A stretch of 64,000 bases of DNA. Origin: Parabacteroides chongii. Lineage in GTDB: Bacteria; Bacteroidota; Bacteroidia; Bacteroidales; Tannerellaceae. The notes under the pieces were generated by a model that had not been told where the DNA came from, ran no database searches, and saw only the letters and a list, made by a program, of their open reading frames with translations. This document shows, piece after piece, positions 8,568-17,855 of this stretch (position 1 is its first letter; each line of letters starts with the position of its first letter). The translations under genes and the position numbers were made by a program. Location: NCBI RefSeq assembly GCF_029581355.1, contig NZ_CP120849.1:5302501-5366500 (forward strand), read 5' to 3'.

Positions 8568-9421
8568 TGCATTTGCGGGCGGACGACCATTATACCGCTA
8601 TTCCGCTTGATACTTTCTACGTATTCCTGTAAAGGAGCTTCGTTGACTATCACTTTCTTTTGTGTAGTAGAAGCATGGATAAAGGTCAGCTTATCCCCTA
8701 CCCGGCAAACGACACCGACATGAGAAATATCCAGTCCTTTAATGGTTGTAACGAAGCAGACAATATCCCCCTCCTTTATTCCTTCCGCCAGTCGGTCGAT
8801 CTCCGATTCAGGAATATAATAATAGGGACGGGCGTTGATCTCTTTTTCTTTGGCTGCGATCCGGGCGACCCGTTCCGGATGGTCTTTCAAAGGTTTGTAG
8901 CTGTCCGGATGCGCAGACATGAAAGATACATCGACCGGCAGGGAGATCCCTCCTATTTCGTGGGTAACGTCTTTTACGATTCCTTTTCGCTGGTTCTCAA
9001 AAATCCAGTCGGTCGTATAATGCAGACGGTCGGTATAATCATGGATTTCCCCGTTACGATAACGAATTGTTTGCAGGTTCTTACAAAACTCGTCAAAAGA
9101 GGGGGTGGCAGACTGCATCGTTCTCGTTAAAGCAATGACGTTCTCGACCAATGTCATACAATCCATTTCCCGAAGATTAATCACCAAGCCTTCAGGCTCT
9201 TTCTCCAAGGTGGCTGCCACATAAGGCGCATTCAGGAAGAAGCGGGCAGTTTGAACCATCAGTTCTCCGGTTGGCAACGACTTATCCGGAGTCATTTCGG
9301 AAAGATAACGGTCAAAGATGGCACGGTCGGCATCAGTACAGTATAATTTATCTGCAGCCTGTCCCTGGAAAAAAACCAGACAGGTAAAAAGCAGGATCCA
9401 AAAGCTCTTCCTATTGTTCAT
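8561..9421 (-). CDS. DUF1460 family amidase-like secreted protein
   Basis: 286 residues with an N-terminal signal peptide (cleavage near QGQAADK). It fits the DUF1460 (N-acetylmuramoyl-L-alanine amidase-like) family with an NlpC/P60-related fold: Cys in LREMDCMTLVENV (about 107) and His in LDISHVGVV (about 233) are the likely catalytic pair. It probably acts on peptidoglycan fragments in the periplasm. The 3' end overlaps the DUF5686 gene by 7 nt. Upstream lies a hairpin and a 22-bp phased array. Confidence 0.8.
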   Translation of the reverse strand: MNNRKSFWILLFTCLVFFQGQAADKLYCTDADRAIFDRYLSEMTPDKSLPTGELMVQTARFFLNAPYVAATLEKEPEGLVINLREMDCMTLVENVIALTRTMQSATPSFDEFCKNLQTIRYRNGEIHDYTDRLHYTTDWIFENQRKGIVKDVTHEIGGISLPVDVSFMSAHPDSYKPLKDHPERVARIAAKEKEINARPYYYIPESEIDRLAEGIKEGDIVCFVTTIKGLDISHVGVVCRVGDKLTFIHASTTQKKVIVNEAPLQEYVESIKRNSGIMVVRPQMHH

Positions 9422-9453
9422 CGTTTTTTTGTTTTAAATCGTTTGTCTTCCCT

Positions 9454-9491
9454 ATCCTTTCCGGTTCAAACCGGTTAATAAGGAAAGGATT
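9454..9491 (-). terminator. Hairpin downstream of uvrB
   Basis: ATCCTTTCC (9454-9462) pairs with GGAAAGGAT (9483-9491), with inner GGTT/AACC pairing. It lies between the dyad array and the DUF1460 start and may end uvrB-array transcription; no strong T-run is present. Confidence 0.4.
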
Positions 9492-9511
9492 CATACCATG
9501 CTAACGGGACT

Positions 9512-9659
9512 GCCATCCTATTGGCAGAGTCTTGCCATGCCTGTGGCAGAGTCTTGCCATGCCTGTGGCAGAGTCTTGCCATGCCTGTGGCAGAGTTCTG
9601 CCATAACCGTGGCAAAGCTCTGCCACAAGCATGGCACTAGTCTGTCATCGTCATGACAT
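9512..9659. repeat. Phased dyad array 2 (TGCCA/TGGCA half-sites)
   Basis: TGCCA occurs at 9512, 9534, 9556, 9578, 9600 and 9622 (then TGTCA at 9644). Its reverse complement TGGCA occurs at 9523, 9545, 9567, 9589, 9611 and 9633 (then TGACA at 9655). Each series has a period of exactly 22 bp and the two are offset by exactly 11 bp, so orientation flips every 11 bp. The central copies are nearly identical over the whole 22-bp unit, while the edge copies have diverged. It lies between uvrB and the DUF1460 gene. Confidence 0.9.
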
Positions 9660-9691
9660 TCCTGTACTATAAGCAGATAATACAAGTTTCT

Positions 9692-11713
9692 TTATACCTT
9701 TGTTTTCAGTAACTCCTCCAACTTAATCAATTCATCCCTGAACTGGGCCGCTTCGATAAAGTCGAGTTTCTTAGCTGCTTCCGTCATTTGCTTCTTCGTA
9801 CGGTCGATCGCTTTTTCAAGCTGCGGACGAGTCATATACTTCACCACCGGATCGGCAACCAGGTTTGGTTCCGGTTCGACATACGCATAAGGTTCGGCTG
9901 TTGCCGGTTGCTTTTCACCCAACAAAGAAACAGAGGTCTTGATAACCTGTCTCGGGGTAATGCCATGCTTTTCGTTGTAGGCAAGCTGTTTCTCCCTGCG
10001 ACGGGTCGTCTCATCCATGGTCAGTTGCATACTGGCTGTTATCTTATCTGCATAAAAGATTACTTTTCCGTTCACATTACGGGCGGCACGTCCGGCTGTC
10101 TGTGTCAGGGACCGATGGGAACGAAGGAAACCTTCCTTATCCGCATCCAGGATAGCGACCAAAGAGACTTCCGGCAAATCCAGCCCTTCACGAAGCAAGT
10201 TCACCCCGATCAGCACATCGAACAGACCTTTCCGCAGGTCGTCCATGATCTGGATACGCTCCAGGGTGTCTACATCGCTATGGATATAATTACAACGTAT
10301 TCCCATCCGGGTCAGATAAGCAGTCAGTTCTTCCGCCATGCGTTTGGTCAGGGTCGTTACCAGGACACGTTCATCTTTGGCTGAACGCTGTGTGATCTCT
10401 TCCATCAGGTCGTCGATCTGATTCAATGTCGGACGAACCTCAATGACCGGATCGAGCAATCCGGTCGGACGGATCACCTGGTCGACAACAATTCCCTCAC
10501 TCTTTTCCAACTCATAATCAGCCGGTGTCGCACTGACATAAATGGCCAGCGGAGTCAGCGATTCGAACTCATCGAACATAAGCGGACGGTTATCCATCGC
10601 CGCCGGCAGACGGAAACCATATTCCACCAAATTCTTCTTTCGGGAATAATCTCCTCCGTACATGGCACGTATCTGAGGTATCGTCACATGACTTTCATCG
10701 ACCACCAACAGAAAGTCTTTCGGGAAATAATCGAGCAGGCAATAAGGGCGCTCACCAGCCATACGTCCGTCGAAATAGCGGGAGTAATTCTCGATACCCG
10801 AACAATGCCCCAGTTCGCGGATCATCTCCAGGTCGAAAGTGACACGTTCGTACAGACGCTTCGCTTCATAGTGCTTGCCGATCTCTTTCAGGAAATTCAC
10901 CTGCGTACCGAGGTCGACATCGATCTGCCCGATCGCCGCATTGATGCGCTCCTGTGTAGTAACAAACAAGTTGGTCGGATAGATATTCAGTTCATCCTGT
11001 TCATCTATCTCCTGCCCTGTCTTCGGGTCGAAAGAAGACAAACGGTCAATCTCATCTCCCCAAAACTCGATGCGATAAGCCACGCCGTCAAACGATTCGA
11101 TGGCGGGGAAAATATCGACCGTATCGCCGTTCACACGAAAACAACCGCTGTTAAACTCCAGTTTGTTGTTCACATATAAAGCGTCCACAAACCGGCGCAA
11201 CAGTTTGTCGCGGTCGATCTGCATCCCCTTTTCCAAATGCGTCACCTTCTCGGCAAATGCCGTCGGGTCCGCCATACCGTACAGGCAGGAGACAGAAGAG
11301 ACCACGATCACATCTTTCCGTCCCGACAACAAAGAAGCTGTGGTACGGAGACGCAGTTTGTCTATCTCTTCGTTGATCTGCAAATCCTTTTCAATATAGG
11401 TATCCGTAGAAGGCAGGTAGGCCTCCGGTTGGTAATAATCGTAATAGGAAACGAAATACTCTACGGCATTATTCGGGAAAAAGGCTTTGAACTCGCTATA
11501 TAGCTGCGCGGCAAGTGTTTTGTTATGACTTAGGATCAGAGTCGGTTTCTGCACCTCCTTGATCACATTGGCAATAGTAAATGTCTTTCCCGAACCTGTC
11601 ACTCCAAGCAGTGTCTGGAAAGGCACACCACTCTGAATGCCTTCCGAAAGAGCCGCTATTGCTTCCGGCTGATCCCCCGTCGGGCTGAATGGTGAAGATA
11701 ACTCGAAATTCAT
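9692..11713 (-). CDS. uvrB: UvrABC system protein B
   Basis: 673-residue nucleotide excision repair helicase-like subunit that loads onto damaged DNA with UvrA and recruits UvrC. Walker A ([10 protein letters not shown]), the beta-hairpin region ([24 protein letters not shown]), helicase motif VDESH and the C-terminal UVR motif ([20 protein letters not shown]) are all present. The length is normal. It overlaps pspC by 1 nt and is probably translated from the pspC transcript. Confidence 0.97.
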   Translation of the reverse strand: MNFELSSPFSPTGDQPEAIAALSEGIQSGVPFQTLLGVTGSGKTFTIANVIKEVQKPTLILSHNKTLAAQLYSEFKAFFPNNAVEYFVSYYDYYQPEAYLPSTDTYIEKDLQINEEIDKLRLRTTASLLSGRKDVIVVSSVSCLYGMADPTAFAEKVTHLEKGMQIDRDKLLRRFVDALYVNNKLEFNSGCFRVNGDTVDIFPAIESFDGVAYRIEFWGDEIDRLSSFDPKTGQEIDEQDELNIYPTNLFVTTQERINAAIGQIDVDLGTQVNFLKEIGKHYEAKRLYERVTFDLEMIRELGHCSGIENYSRYFDGRMAGERPYCLLDYFPKDFLLVVDESHVTIPQIRAMYGGDYSRKKNLVEYGFRLPAAMDNRPLMFDEFESLTPLAIYVSATPADYELEKSEGIVVDQVIRPTGLLDPVIEVRPTLNQIDDLMEEITQRSAKDERVLVTTLTKRMAEELTAYLTRMGIRCNYIHSDVDTLERIQIMDDLRKGLFDVLIGVNLLREGLDLPEVSLVAILDADKEGFLRSHRSLTQTAGRAARNVNGKVIFYADKITASMQLTMDETTRRREKQLAYNEKHGITPRQVIKTSVSLLGEKQPATAEPYAYVEPEPNLVADPVVKYMTRPQLEKAIDRTKKQMTEAAKKLDFIEAAQFRDELIKLEELLKTKV

Positions 11714-11916
11714 TATTCGTATAGTCCTTTTTTAGGTATAACTATCCAAAGTATCAGATAAGCGATTACCCCGGAAAACACAGTAAATATACTCAACAGG
11801 ATATAACCGACGCGTACCAGTGTCGGATCCCAGCCAAAGTAATCGGCTATGCCACCGCATACTCCGGCAATCATTCCGTTATTCGAACGATAAAGTCTTC
11901 TTGGTGCTTCTTCCAT
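11713..11916 (-). CDS. PspC domain protein
   Basis: 67-residue PspC-type protein ([32 protein letters not shown]) with one C-terminal transmembrane helix (about 37-60). The family includes phage-shock regulators; small stand-alone PspC proteins probably sense membrane state. The stop codon overlaps the uvrB start by 1 nt. A near-consensus -7 (TATCTTTA, minus strand) lies about 35 nt upstream. Confidence 0.88.
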   Translation of the reverse strand: MEEAPRRLYRSNNGMIAGVCGGIADYFGWDPTLVRVGYILLSIFTVFSGVIAYLILWIVIPKKGLYE

Positions 11917-11980
11917 GATGCTCTATTTTATTTTGTTTTTGTAAAGATACTATTTAATCTGTATAGCTGAAAAAATCGGG

Positions 11981-14644
11981 TTATAAATTGAACCAGTAAT
12001 TCATCTTCAGCATAAATGTATTGGTAGCCGGAAGTCCGAACATACGGTCCAGGTTATTCCCCCAGCCCCCTATCCTACGGCTCTCCTGATTGGACATGCG
12101 GTGTTCCCAGACAAAATACAAGGTAGAACCCGGCAAGTATTCCCAGCGCGCCACCAGGTTGGAACGGAATTCGTTAAAGCTGAAATCGGGATTTTTAAAG
12201 GAGGCCTCACGACCTTCTCTCTTTATATGATAGGTTCCGTCAGCAAAACTAAGTTCGTCTCCTGAAAAGACATGGAAACGTTTGTCATAAGTAGGAGACT
12301 TCGTATCGGCAGCCTCTTTAAAATCACTGAACTTCGCTGTCGAAGTAAACGGCGAACCGTAGAACTGAATAGATATATCCGGTGTCACGTTCACCTGTAA
12401 ACGCATCGTTACCCCGTATGTCTTCTGATCCATATGCCCCATCAGATAGACCGGTGAAGAATTATGCCGGTCAGATGAAGCAGCCGACGATTTCAATGTA
12501 CCGACATACTGCATATCGTCCGTATTCCAGGCATAATCCACCTGTCCCGACAAATAGACATGGTTACCTAAACGGAAAGTAAGGCTCGGCATCAGTGTAT
12601 TAAAACGATTATAGCCGTCCAGGTTGTGATTTCCTTCATATTTCAGCATGAACATCATCCGCTGGGCTTTGTCCGTATTCACCTTGACCGAAGTCTGAAA
12701 ATAAGGGTTCAGCCGCATGTCGGGACCACCACGAAGCAGACGGCTGTCCAGGCGGTTCCAGACGAATGTTTCCTTCATATCCACCTCATAACGTTTCATC
12801 GTCATGCTTTGCCAACGGAGGGCCACATCATTACTGAAAGGCGTTCCGCCATAATTCCACTGATTCTTCTGCGTCAGCGTAAACGCATTATACCGAAAAT
12901 GTTTCCAAATATCCGTCTGCCGGAAAACGATCTCGGTTTCATTCGTCCGGTTATCGGCTTCCTTCATATATCCCATATCATTCAGGTCGAAACCGGGAGA
13001 CGACCAGCTGAATGTTTCGGAAAAAGCCCATTTGGCATTTCCTTTACGACCGGCTTTCACATAGCCGCCCGTACCGTTCAGGGAGCGGCGGTTCGGATCT
13101 ACTCCCAAATAATCTGCGGCGGATTCCCGCTGATAATAATGAACAGGGTTCATTTGCAGAATGGAGATCGCCTCCTTGCTGCCGTTCAGAGAACTGAACA
13201 TTCCCTTTACATCTATATAATAAAGACGGTTATTGAAATACTGCGTAAAATCGATCCCGGCTGTAAACGCATTGCGCACCATAAAATCTTCCAGATAAGG
13301 TTGATCGAGCGCACGATTGACTGAAGTCAGCATTCCGCCCAGCAAGCTATTGCCTTTCCAGTTCTTCTGGACACGTGCCACCGTATAATTGGTCAGAGGC
13401 TCCACGACTTCGACATCCTCCAGTCCGTTACGGGTCACTTTCGCAGAAGAGCGGGCTGTTACACTTTGGACGACACCCAAAGTCACTCCGTGCCTGTTCG
13501 TTCCCGTCAGTTTCAAAGCACCTATGATCGGCACATTGTCTTTAGTGTCAGCGAAACTGTTTATATTATCAATTCCTTGCGGAGTATAAGACGGTGCGGC
13601 ACCGATACGACGGGTATAGAACATCATATCGCTTCCGTTGGCGAAATCCAGGATATGTTTTCCCTCCAGGAAGAAAGGACGCTTTTCGTCATAAAAGGTT
13701 TCATAAGCGGTCAGATTCATCACTGACGGGTCCAGTTCCACCTGTCCGTAATCAGGATTGATCGTCAGGTCCAACGTGAAATCGGAAAGGGCAAATTTGG
13801 CATCCAACCCGACGTTTCCTCCCCAACTATGTCCTTTCTGATAAGGACTGCCGGGGATCTTCGGTTCATTTCGGTATTTGCCCATGACATAAGGAAGAAA
13901 TTCTATTCCGCGCGGTTTCGGCAGATCAGTCATTCCGTGCATTTCGCCAAAAGAGAAGACATGACCGTTATTCTTCAACGGGATCATACTCCAGTTCTGC
14001 ACTTCGTTGTTCCGGCGGATGATACGACGGACATGAAGTCCCCATATCCCATCGTCCGAAAGCTGGTTATAACGCAACTGGCTGAACGGGATACGCAACT
14101 CAGCCGTCCAGCTCGAATCCGGCAGGTTGATATGTGTCTTTCCTTCCCATACGGCATTCCAGCTCAGATTGACATTCAGTTTATCGGTAACGACCAGGTC
14201 AGTCTTGTTTCCACCCAGGTTGATATTAAATTCCGGGGCTGCCCGATAATCATGATAAGTATCGAAAGCCACACTGATAAGGTCTCCCATGCTATTATCG
14301 TCGCGGTTGCCGATAAAACGGATCATCTTTTCCGGATGGATATCTTTACAATAGACACCAACATAGATGTATTTATTATCGTAAAACAGTTTTACCCGGG
14401 TGGGAGAATCCGGTATTTTCCGTTCATAAGGAATGATCTGGACGAAACAATCGGACCATTCTCCCTGTTTCATCCAGAAATCTTCATCCAGGCGTCCGTC
14501 CATGACCGGCTTTGTCCCGGTCACCTTCGTTATATTGTAAACCCGTTTATAAGCCTTATCAAAGGGGACGATAGAATCCTGCTGTGCCTTACAAAAAGCA
14601 CAGGAAAACAACATGAAGGCAACAAAGGACAATCGGTATTTCAT
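11981..14644 (-). CDS. DUF5916 protein with N-terminal CBM9-like domain
   Basis: 887 residues. A signal peptide (1-20, ending FCKAQ) precedes a family 9 carbohydrate-binding-like domain (about 35-230: PVMDGRLDEDFW ... YIYVGVYCKD) and a long beta-barrel region (DUF5916; LDLTINPDYGQVELDPSVMNLTAYE is characteristic). The C-terminus ends in an aromatic residue pattern (MLKMNYWFNL), as in outer-membrane barrels. Substrate unknown. It starts 8 nt downstream of cutC on the minus strand, so the two are probably co-transcribed. Confidence 0.85.
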   Translation of the reverse strand: MKYRLSFVAFMLFSCAFCKAQQDSIVPFDKAYKRVYNITKVTGTKPVMDGRLDEDFWMKQGEWSDCFVQIIPYERKIPDSPTRVKLFYDNKYIYVGVYCKDIHPEKMIRFIGNRDDNSMGDLISVAFDTYHDYRAAPEFNINLGGNKTDLVVTDKLNVNLSWNAVWEGKTHINLPDSSWTAELRIPFSQLRYNQLSDDGIWGLHVRRIIRRNNEVQNWSMIPLKNNGHVFSFGEMHGMTDLPKPRGIEFLPYVMGKYRNEPKIPGSPYQKGHSWGGNVGLDAKFALSDFTLDLTINPDYGQVELDPSVMNLTAYETFYDEKRPFFLEGKHILDFANGSDMMFYTRRIGAAPSYTPQGIDNINSFADTKDNVPIIGALKLTGTNRHGVTLGVVQSVTARSSAKVTRNGLEDVEVVEPLTNYTVARVQKNWKGNSLLGGMLTSVNRALDQPYLEDFMVRNAFTAGIDFTQYFNNRLYYIDVKGMFSSLNGSKEAISILQMNPVHYYQRESAADYLGVDPNRRSLNGTGGYVKAGRKGNAKWAFSETFSWSSPGFDLNDMGYMKEADNRTNETEIVFRQTDIWKHFRYNAFTLTQKNQWNYGGTPFSNDVALRWQSMTMKRYEVDMKETFVWNRLDSRLLRGGPDMRLNPYFQTSVKVNTDKAQRMMFMLKYEGNHNLDGYNRFNTLMPSLTFRLGNHVYLSGQVDYAWNTDDMQYVGTLKSSAASSDRHNSSPVYLMGHMDQKTYGVTMRLQVNVTPDISIQFYGSPFTSTAKFSDFKEAADTKSPTYDKRFHVFSGDELSFADGTYHIKREGREASFKNPDFSFNEFRSNLVARWEYLPGSTLYFVWEHRMSNQESRRIGGWGNNLDRMFGLPATNTFMLKMNYWFNL

Positions 14645-14652
14645 TCTTCTAT

Positions 14653-15390
14653 TTACAGGTAAGCTGATACTTTTTTACGATCCGTCTCCACTGTTTCAAA
14701 TTCCGAAGAAACGATGCTGCTGCCCATCGGGACATTTTCATTCCGGTACTCCATCTTGCTATAGACAATGCTGCGGGCAGATGTATGAAATTCCTTCGCT
14801 CCGGTTTCCGCTTCAATCTGTGCGATGTTATTTTCACGCACACCGCAACCAGGCATAATAATTATACGTCCGTCGGCACGTTTTACCAGTTCGGCGATCA
14901 GAGGAATGCCTCTCACTGCATCCGACTGCTGGCCGGAAGTAAGGATACGGTCGCAGCCCAGTTCTATCAGTTGTTCCAAAGCGGCAAACGGATCACGGCA
15001 TACATCAAAAGCACGGTGACAGGTTACGGACAACGGTTTGGCTGCTTCTATCAGTCTCCGCATCAGAGGGACATCGATATCTCCTTCTTTCGTCAGACAC
15101 CCGAAAACAACGCCATGTACTTTCAGTTGTTTACACAGTTCGATATCCAGCAACATAGAGTCTATCTCTGCCGGAGTATACAGAAAGTCACCACCACGCG
15201 GACGAATGATCACATTTATATCGATAGAAGAAGTTAATGCCTGTGCTGTCTTGATCTCACCATAGCCGGGAGTCGTTCCCCCTTCAGGTATTCCTGCACA
15301 AAGTTCCACACGTTTAGCGCCTCCGGCTTCTGCCTCTACACAACTTTGTGCCGAGTTGGCACAGATCTCGATTATTCGGGTCGGTTTCAT
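14653..15390 (-). CDS. cutC: CutC family protein
   Basis: 245-residue TIM-barrel protein of the CutC family (IEICANSAQSCVEAEAGGAKRVELC at the N-terminus, INVIIRPRGGDFLYT, CHRAFDV, and GCDRILTSGQ). It was named for copper homeostasis in E. coli, but the biochemical role is unsettled. The length is normal. It has its own -7 element on the minus strand at 15426-15433 and leads into the DUF5916 gene. Confidence 0.92.
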   Translation of the reverse strand: MKPTRIIEICANSAQSCVEAEAGGAKRVELCAGIPEGGTTPGYGEIKTAQALTSSIDINVIIRPRGGDFLYTPAEIDSMLLDIELCKQLKVHGVVFGCLTKEGDIDVPLMRRLIEAAKPLSVTCHRAFDVCRDPFAALEQLIELGCDRILTSGQQSDAVRGIPLIAELVKRADGRIIIMPGCGVRENNIAQIEAETGAKEFHTSARSIVYSKMEYRNENVPMGSSIVSSEFETVETDRKKVSAYL

Positions 15391-15425
15391 ATATATTCTT
15401 TATTATGTTTGTTTTTTATCAAACA

Positions 15426-15433
15426 CAAAGATA
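15426..15433 (-). promoter_or_regulatory. -7 element of cutC
   Basis: CAAAGATA reads TATCTTTG on the minus strand, 36 nt upstream of the cutC start codon. Confidence 0.5.
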
Positions 15434-15499
15434 AGGATTATATTTGAATCAAGATTTACAAATCATACGGACATGAGACAGTTGTGTAAGTATTATGAC

Positions 15500-15507
15500 T
15501 ACATTTG
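15500..15507 (+). promoter_or_regulatory. -7 element of the EamA gene
   Basis: TACATTTG fits the consensus and lies 23 nt before the ATG at 15530. Confidence 0.5.
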
Positions 15508-15529
15508 CGTTCACTAAAGCAGCAAGACG

Positions 15530-16486
15530 ATGAACTCAGAAAAACTAAAAGGACATATACTGATTCTGATAGCGAATATATTGTTCGCTATCAATATGCC
15601 CATTTCAAAATATCTGTTACCGGCACATGTGCAGCCCGAAGCGCTCACCATCATGCGAATGGGATCTGCCTGTCTGCTGTTTTGGGCAGCTTCCTTGTTT
15701 ATGAAACGGGAGAAAGTCACGATGAAAGACCTCAGCATGCTTTTCGTCTGCGCTCTTTGCGGCGTAGGTTTCAATCAGGGATTATTTATCGTGGGACTGA
15801 ACCGGACCTCTCCGGTCGATGCGTCCATCATTGCGACAGCCGTTCCGATCTTCGTCATGCTCCTAGCTGCCGTTATCCTAAAGGAACCGATCACGAAAAT
15901 GAAGGCATTCGGCGTATTATTAGGATGTACAGGTGGCATCTCGCTGATCCTGGCTTCCACCCATGCAACCGGACAGGTCAGTAGTCTGGATGGTAACCTG
16001 ATGATAATCACGAGTGGCATTATCTATTCTATCTATCTGGTTTTGTCGAAACCATTGAGTCTACGCTATTCCGCCGTGACCATGATGAAATGGATGTTCC
16101 TCTTCTCTACACTCGTTTTACTGCCTTTCACATATCAGCATGTACTCGACACACCGGCTTTTCAGCGGGAAGTGTTCGACCTAAAAGAACTGGGAGCTAT
16201 CAGTTTCGTACTGATCGGGGCTACGTTTATTCCTTATTTACTCATTCCCATGTCATTGAAACGCATCCGCCCTACCACGGTGAGTATGTATAATTATGTG
16301 CAACCGATCATCGCTTCGCTGATCGCCGTCATGGTGGGACAAGACACTTTCTCATTACAAAAAGGAGTATCGGCAGTCCTTGTTTTTGTCGGGGTTTACC
16401 TGGTTACACAAAGTAAAAGCCGGGCTGATTTGGAAAAAGTAGAATTCGTTAATAACAAAAATCTCAATCAAATTAACAACATTTGA
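15530..16486 (+). CDS. EamA/DMT-family transporter
   Basis: 318 residues with about ten transmembrane helices in two EamA repeats (first about 8-140, second about 155-295), the usual layout of drug/metabolite exporters. The second repeat has the characteristic proline near PTTVSMYNYVQPIIASLIAV. The substrate cannot be told from sequence. Its stop lies 2 nt before the ATG of the metallo-beta-lactamase-like gene, so the two could be translated from one message, although base composition changes sharply at that point. Confidence 0.88.
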   Translation: MNSEKLKGHILILIANILFAINMPISKYLLPAHVQPEALTIMRMGSACLLFWAASLFMKREKVTMKDLSMLFVCALCGVGFNQGLFIVGLNRTSPVDASIIATAVPIFVMLLAAVILKEPITKMKAFGVLLGCTGGISLILASTHATGQVSSLDGNLMIITSGIIYSIYLVLSKPLSLRYSAVTMMKWMFLFSTLVLLPFTYQHVLDTPAFQREVFDLKELGAISFVLIGATFIPYLLIPMSLKRIRPTTVSMYNYVQPIIASLIAVMVGQDTFSLQKGVSAVLVFVGVYLVTQSKSRADLEKVEFVNNKNLNQINNI

Positions 16487-16488
16487 AA

Positions 16489-17556
16489 ATGAATACATAC
16501 GGCTTATATCTAAAAATATTTTTACTGGGATGTATGTTGACCTTTTTACCCGATTGTTATGCTGACACAATTAGAGTAAGCAAGAAATTACATCTGATAG
16601 AATTAAACAAACACGTATATATACATACCGAGAATGGTAATAATGGCATTGTGTATGTAAACGACAAAAAGGCCGTAATTATCTCTACTCCTGAAAATGA
16701 TGAAGAAACGAATAACCTAATAAACTATATCCGTAAAGATTTAAAAGCACAGATTATTGGTTGTATTGTCGACCGTTGGCATCCGGATGCTATGGGCGGA
16801 TTAAAGACAATTAAAAAAGCGGGTATTCCTTCATATGCATACGAAGGAACTAGAACAATAGCACAACATAGAAATCTACCGATTCCTGAAAAAGGATTTA
16901 ACCCCAGAATGGAACTGATAGTAGGAAAAGGTAAACTAATTTGTCATTATCTGGGAGAAGCACACACAAGCGATGGTATTGTCGTGTGGATACCGAACGA
17001 AAAAATTCTTTTTGGAGGTAATGAAGTACGAAGCAAAGGATGGTATGGAAACATAGAAGATGCCAACCTGCGAGAATGGTCTAATACTATCAAACGGGTA
17101 AAAGAATTATATGGAAGTGCCGAAATTGTTATCCCGGGACATGGAGAATCCAGCAATGCGGAATTACTGGATTACACCATTAATCTATACGAGCCTTCTT
17201 TATGGGGACGAATTTTAAAATGGAATAATGAACAGGTAAAACCGATATTCAATAATTGTGGTTCTCTATTTGAAATAGCCGAAAGCGATTTTACCGATAA
17301 TAATGATAGACACTTGAATAATGCCACTGTATATGTACTTCAAGAGAAAAAGAATAGATATCTGAAAATACAATCTCCCGGGATCAGACATGATAACACA
17401 GAAAGTAAGATCATATCTTCAAAAAGTGGTCGATTGCAAATATATGATATAGAAACAAATATATTGACAGAAGATTTATATTTCAAAGATTTGACTATCA
17501 TATTAGAAAATGACTATGTCGATGCATTAATCATATTGAAAGAAGCTATACGATAA
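16489..17556 (+). CDS. Subclass B1-like metallo-beta-lactamase homologue with altered metal ligands
   Basis: 355 residues with an N-terminal signal peptide (about 1-25, ending CYADT). The MBL fold is clear, but the zinc ligands are not all kept. His116 of B1 enzymes aligns with Arg96 (DRWHPDAMGG), His118 and Asp120 are kept as His98 and Asp100, His196 as His159 (GEAHTSDG), Cys221 is replaced by Asn178 (LFGGNEVRS), and His263 is kept as His218 (IPGHGES). About 100 extra residues follow the MBL domain. The gene is AT-richer than both neighbours, a sign of separate origin. A TTG at 16483 is in frame, but ATG 16489 is preferred. Lactamase activity should not be assumed. Confidence 0.75.
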   Translation: MNTYGLYLKIFLLGCMLTFLPDCYADTIRVSKKLHLIELNKHVYIHTENGNNGIVYVNDKKAVIISTPENDEETNNLINYIRKDLKAQIIGCIVDRWHPDAMGGLKTIKKAGIPSYAYEGTRTIAQHRNLPIPEKGFNPRMELIVGKGKLICHYLGEAHTSDGIVVWIPNEKILFGGNEVRSKGWYGNIEDANLREWSNTIKRVKELYGSAEIVIPGHGESSNAELLDYTINLYEPSLWGRILKWNNEQVKPIFNNCGSLFEIAESDFTDNNDRHLNNATVYVLQEKKNRYLKIQSPGIRHDNTESKIISSKSGRLQIYDIETNILTEDLYFKDLTIILENDYVDALIILKEAIR

Positions 17557-17559
17557 GAA

Positions 17560-17788
17560 TACCCCACGTTCAGAAAAAAGCCTAAAACATTTACGCATGA
17601 ACAAACTATTCCACGGGACAGCAGATGATATGATCCCGATAAATGAAACAGAAAGGGTTGTAAGCAAACTCGAAACGTATGGCCATATCCAGTTCACTCG
17701 CTTACCCGGTGAAGGACATGGCATCCAATACCTTTATAAGGATAATAATATCTTTGACTGGCTGTTACAGCATCAGAAGAAAGAGTAG
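17560..17788 (+). pseudogene. 3' remnant of an alpha/beta hydrolase (esterase) gene
   Basis: The frame from ATG 17597 encodes 63 residues (FHGTADDMIPI ... LPGEGHGIQYL) that match only the C-terminal part of secreted esterase/prolyl-oligopeptidase-type hydrolases: the Asp-containing FHGTADD strand and the catalytic-His loop GEGHG. The nucleophile elbow and the first two thirds are absent, and no upstream frame supplies them. The remnant directly follows the AT-rich lactamase-like gene, so replacement or deletion of the 5' part when that gene arrived is a reasonable inference. Confidence 0.7.
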
Positions 17789-17855
17789 TCCACACGGCAA
17801 ACCCTGAACCTTTGTATATTTTATTTGTTTTATGCAATAAATATACGTCAAAACT

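Noticed and set aside
13829..14662. 277-codon frame on the plus strand
   Set aside because: Exact antisense shadow of the DUF5916 gene, with no start signal and no family features. Frames at 12626-13324 and 54909-55727 were rejected for the same reason (antisense to DUF5916 and clpB).
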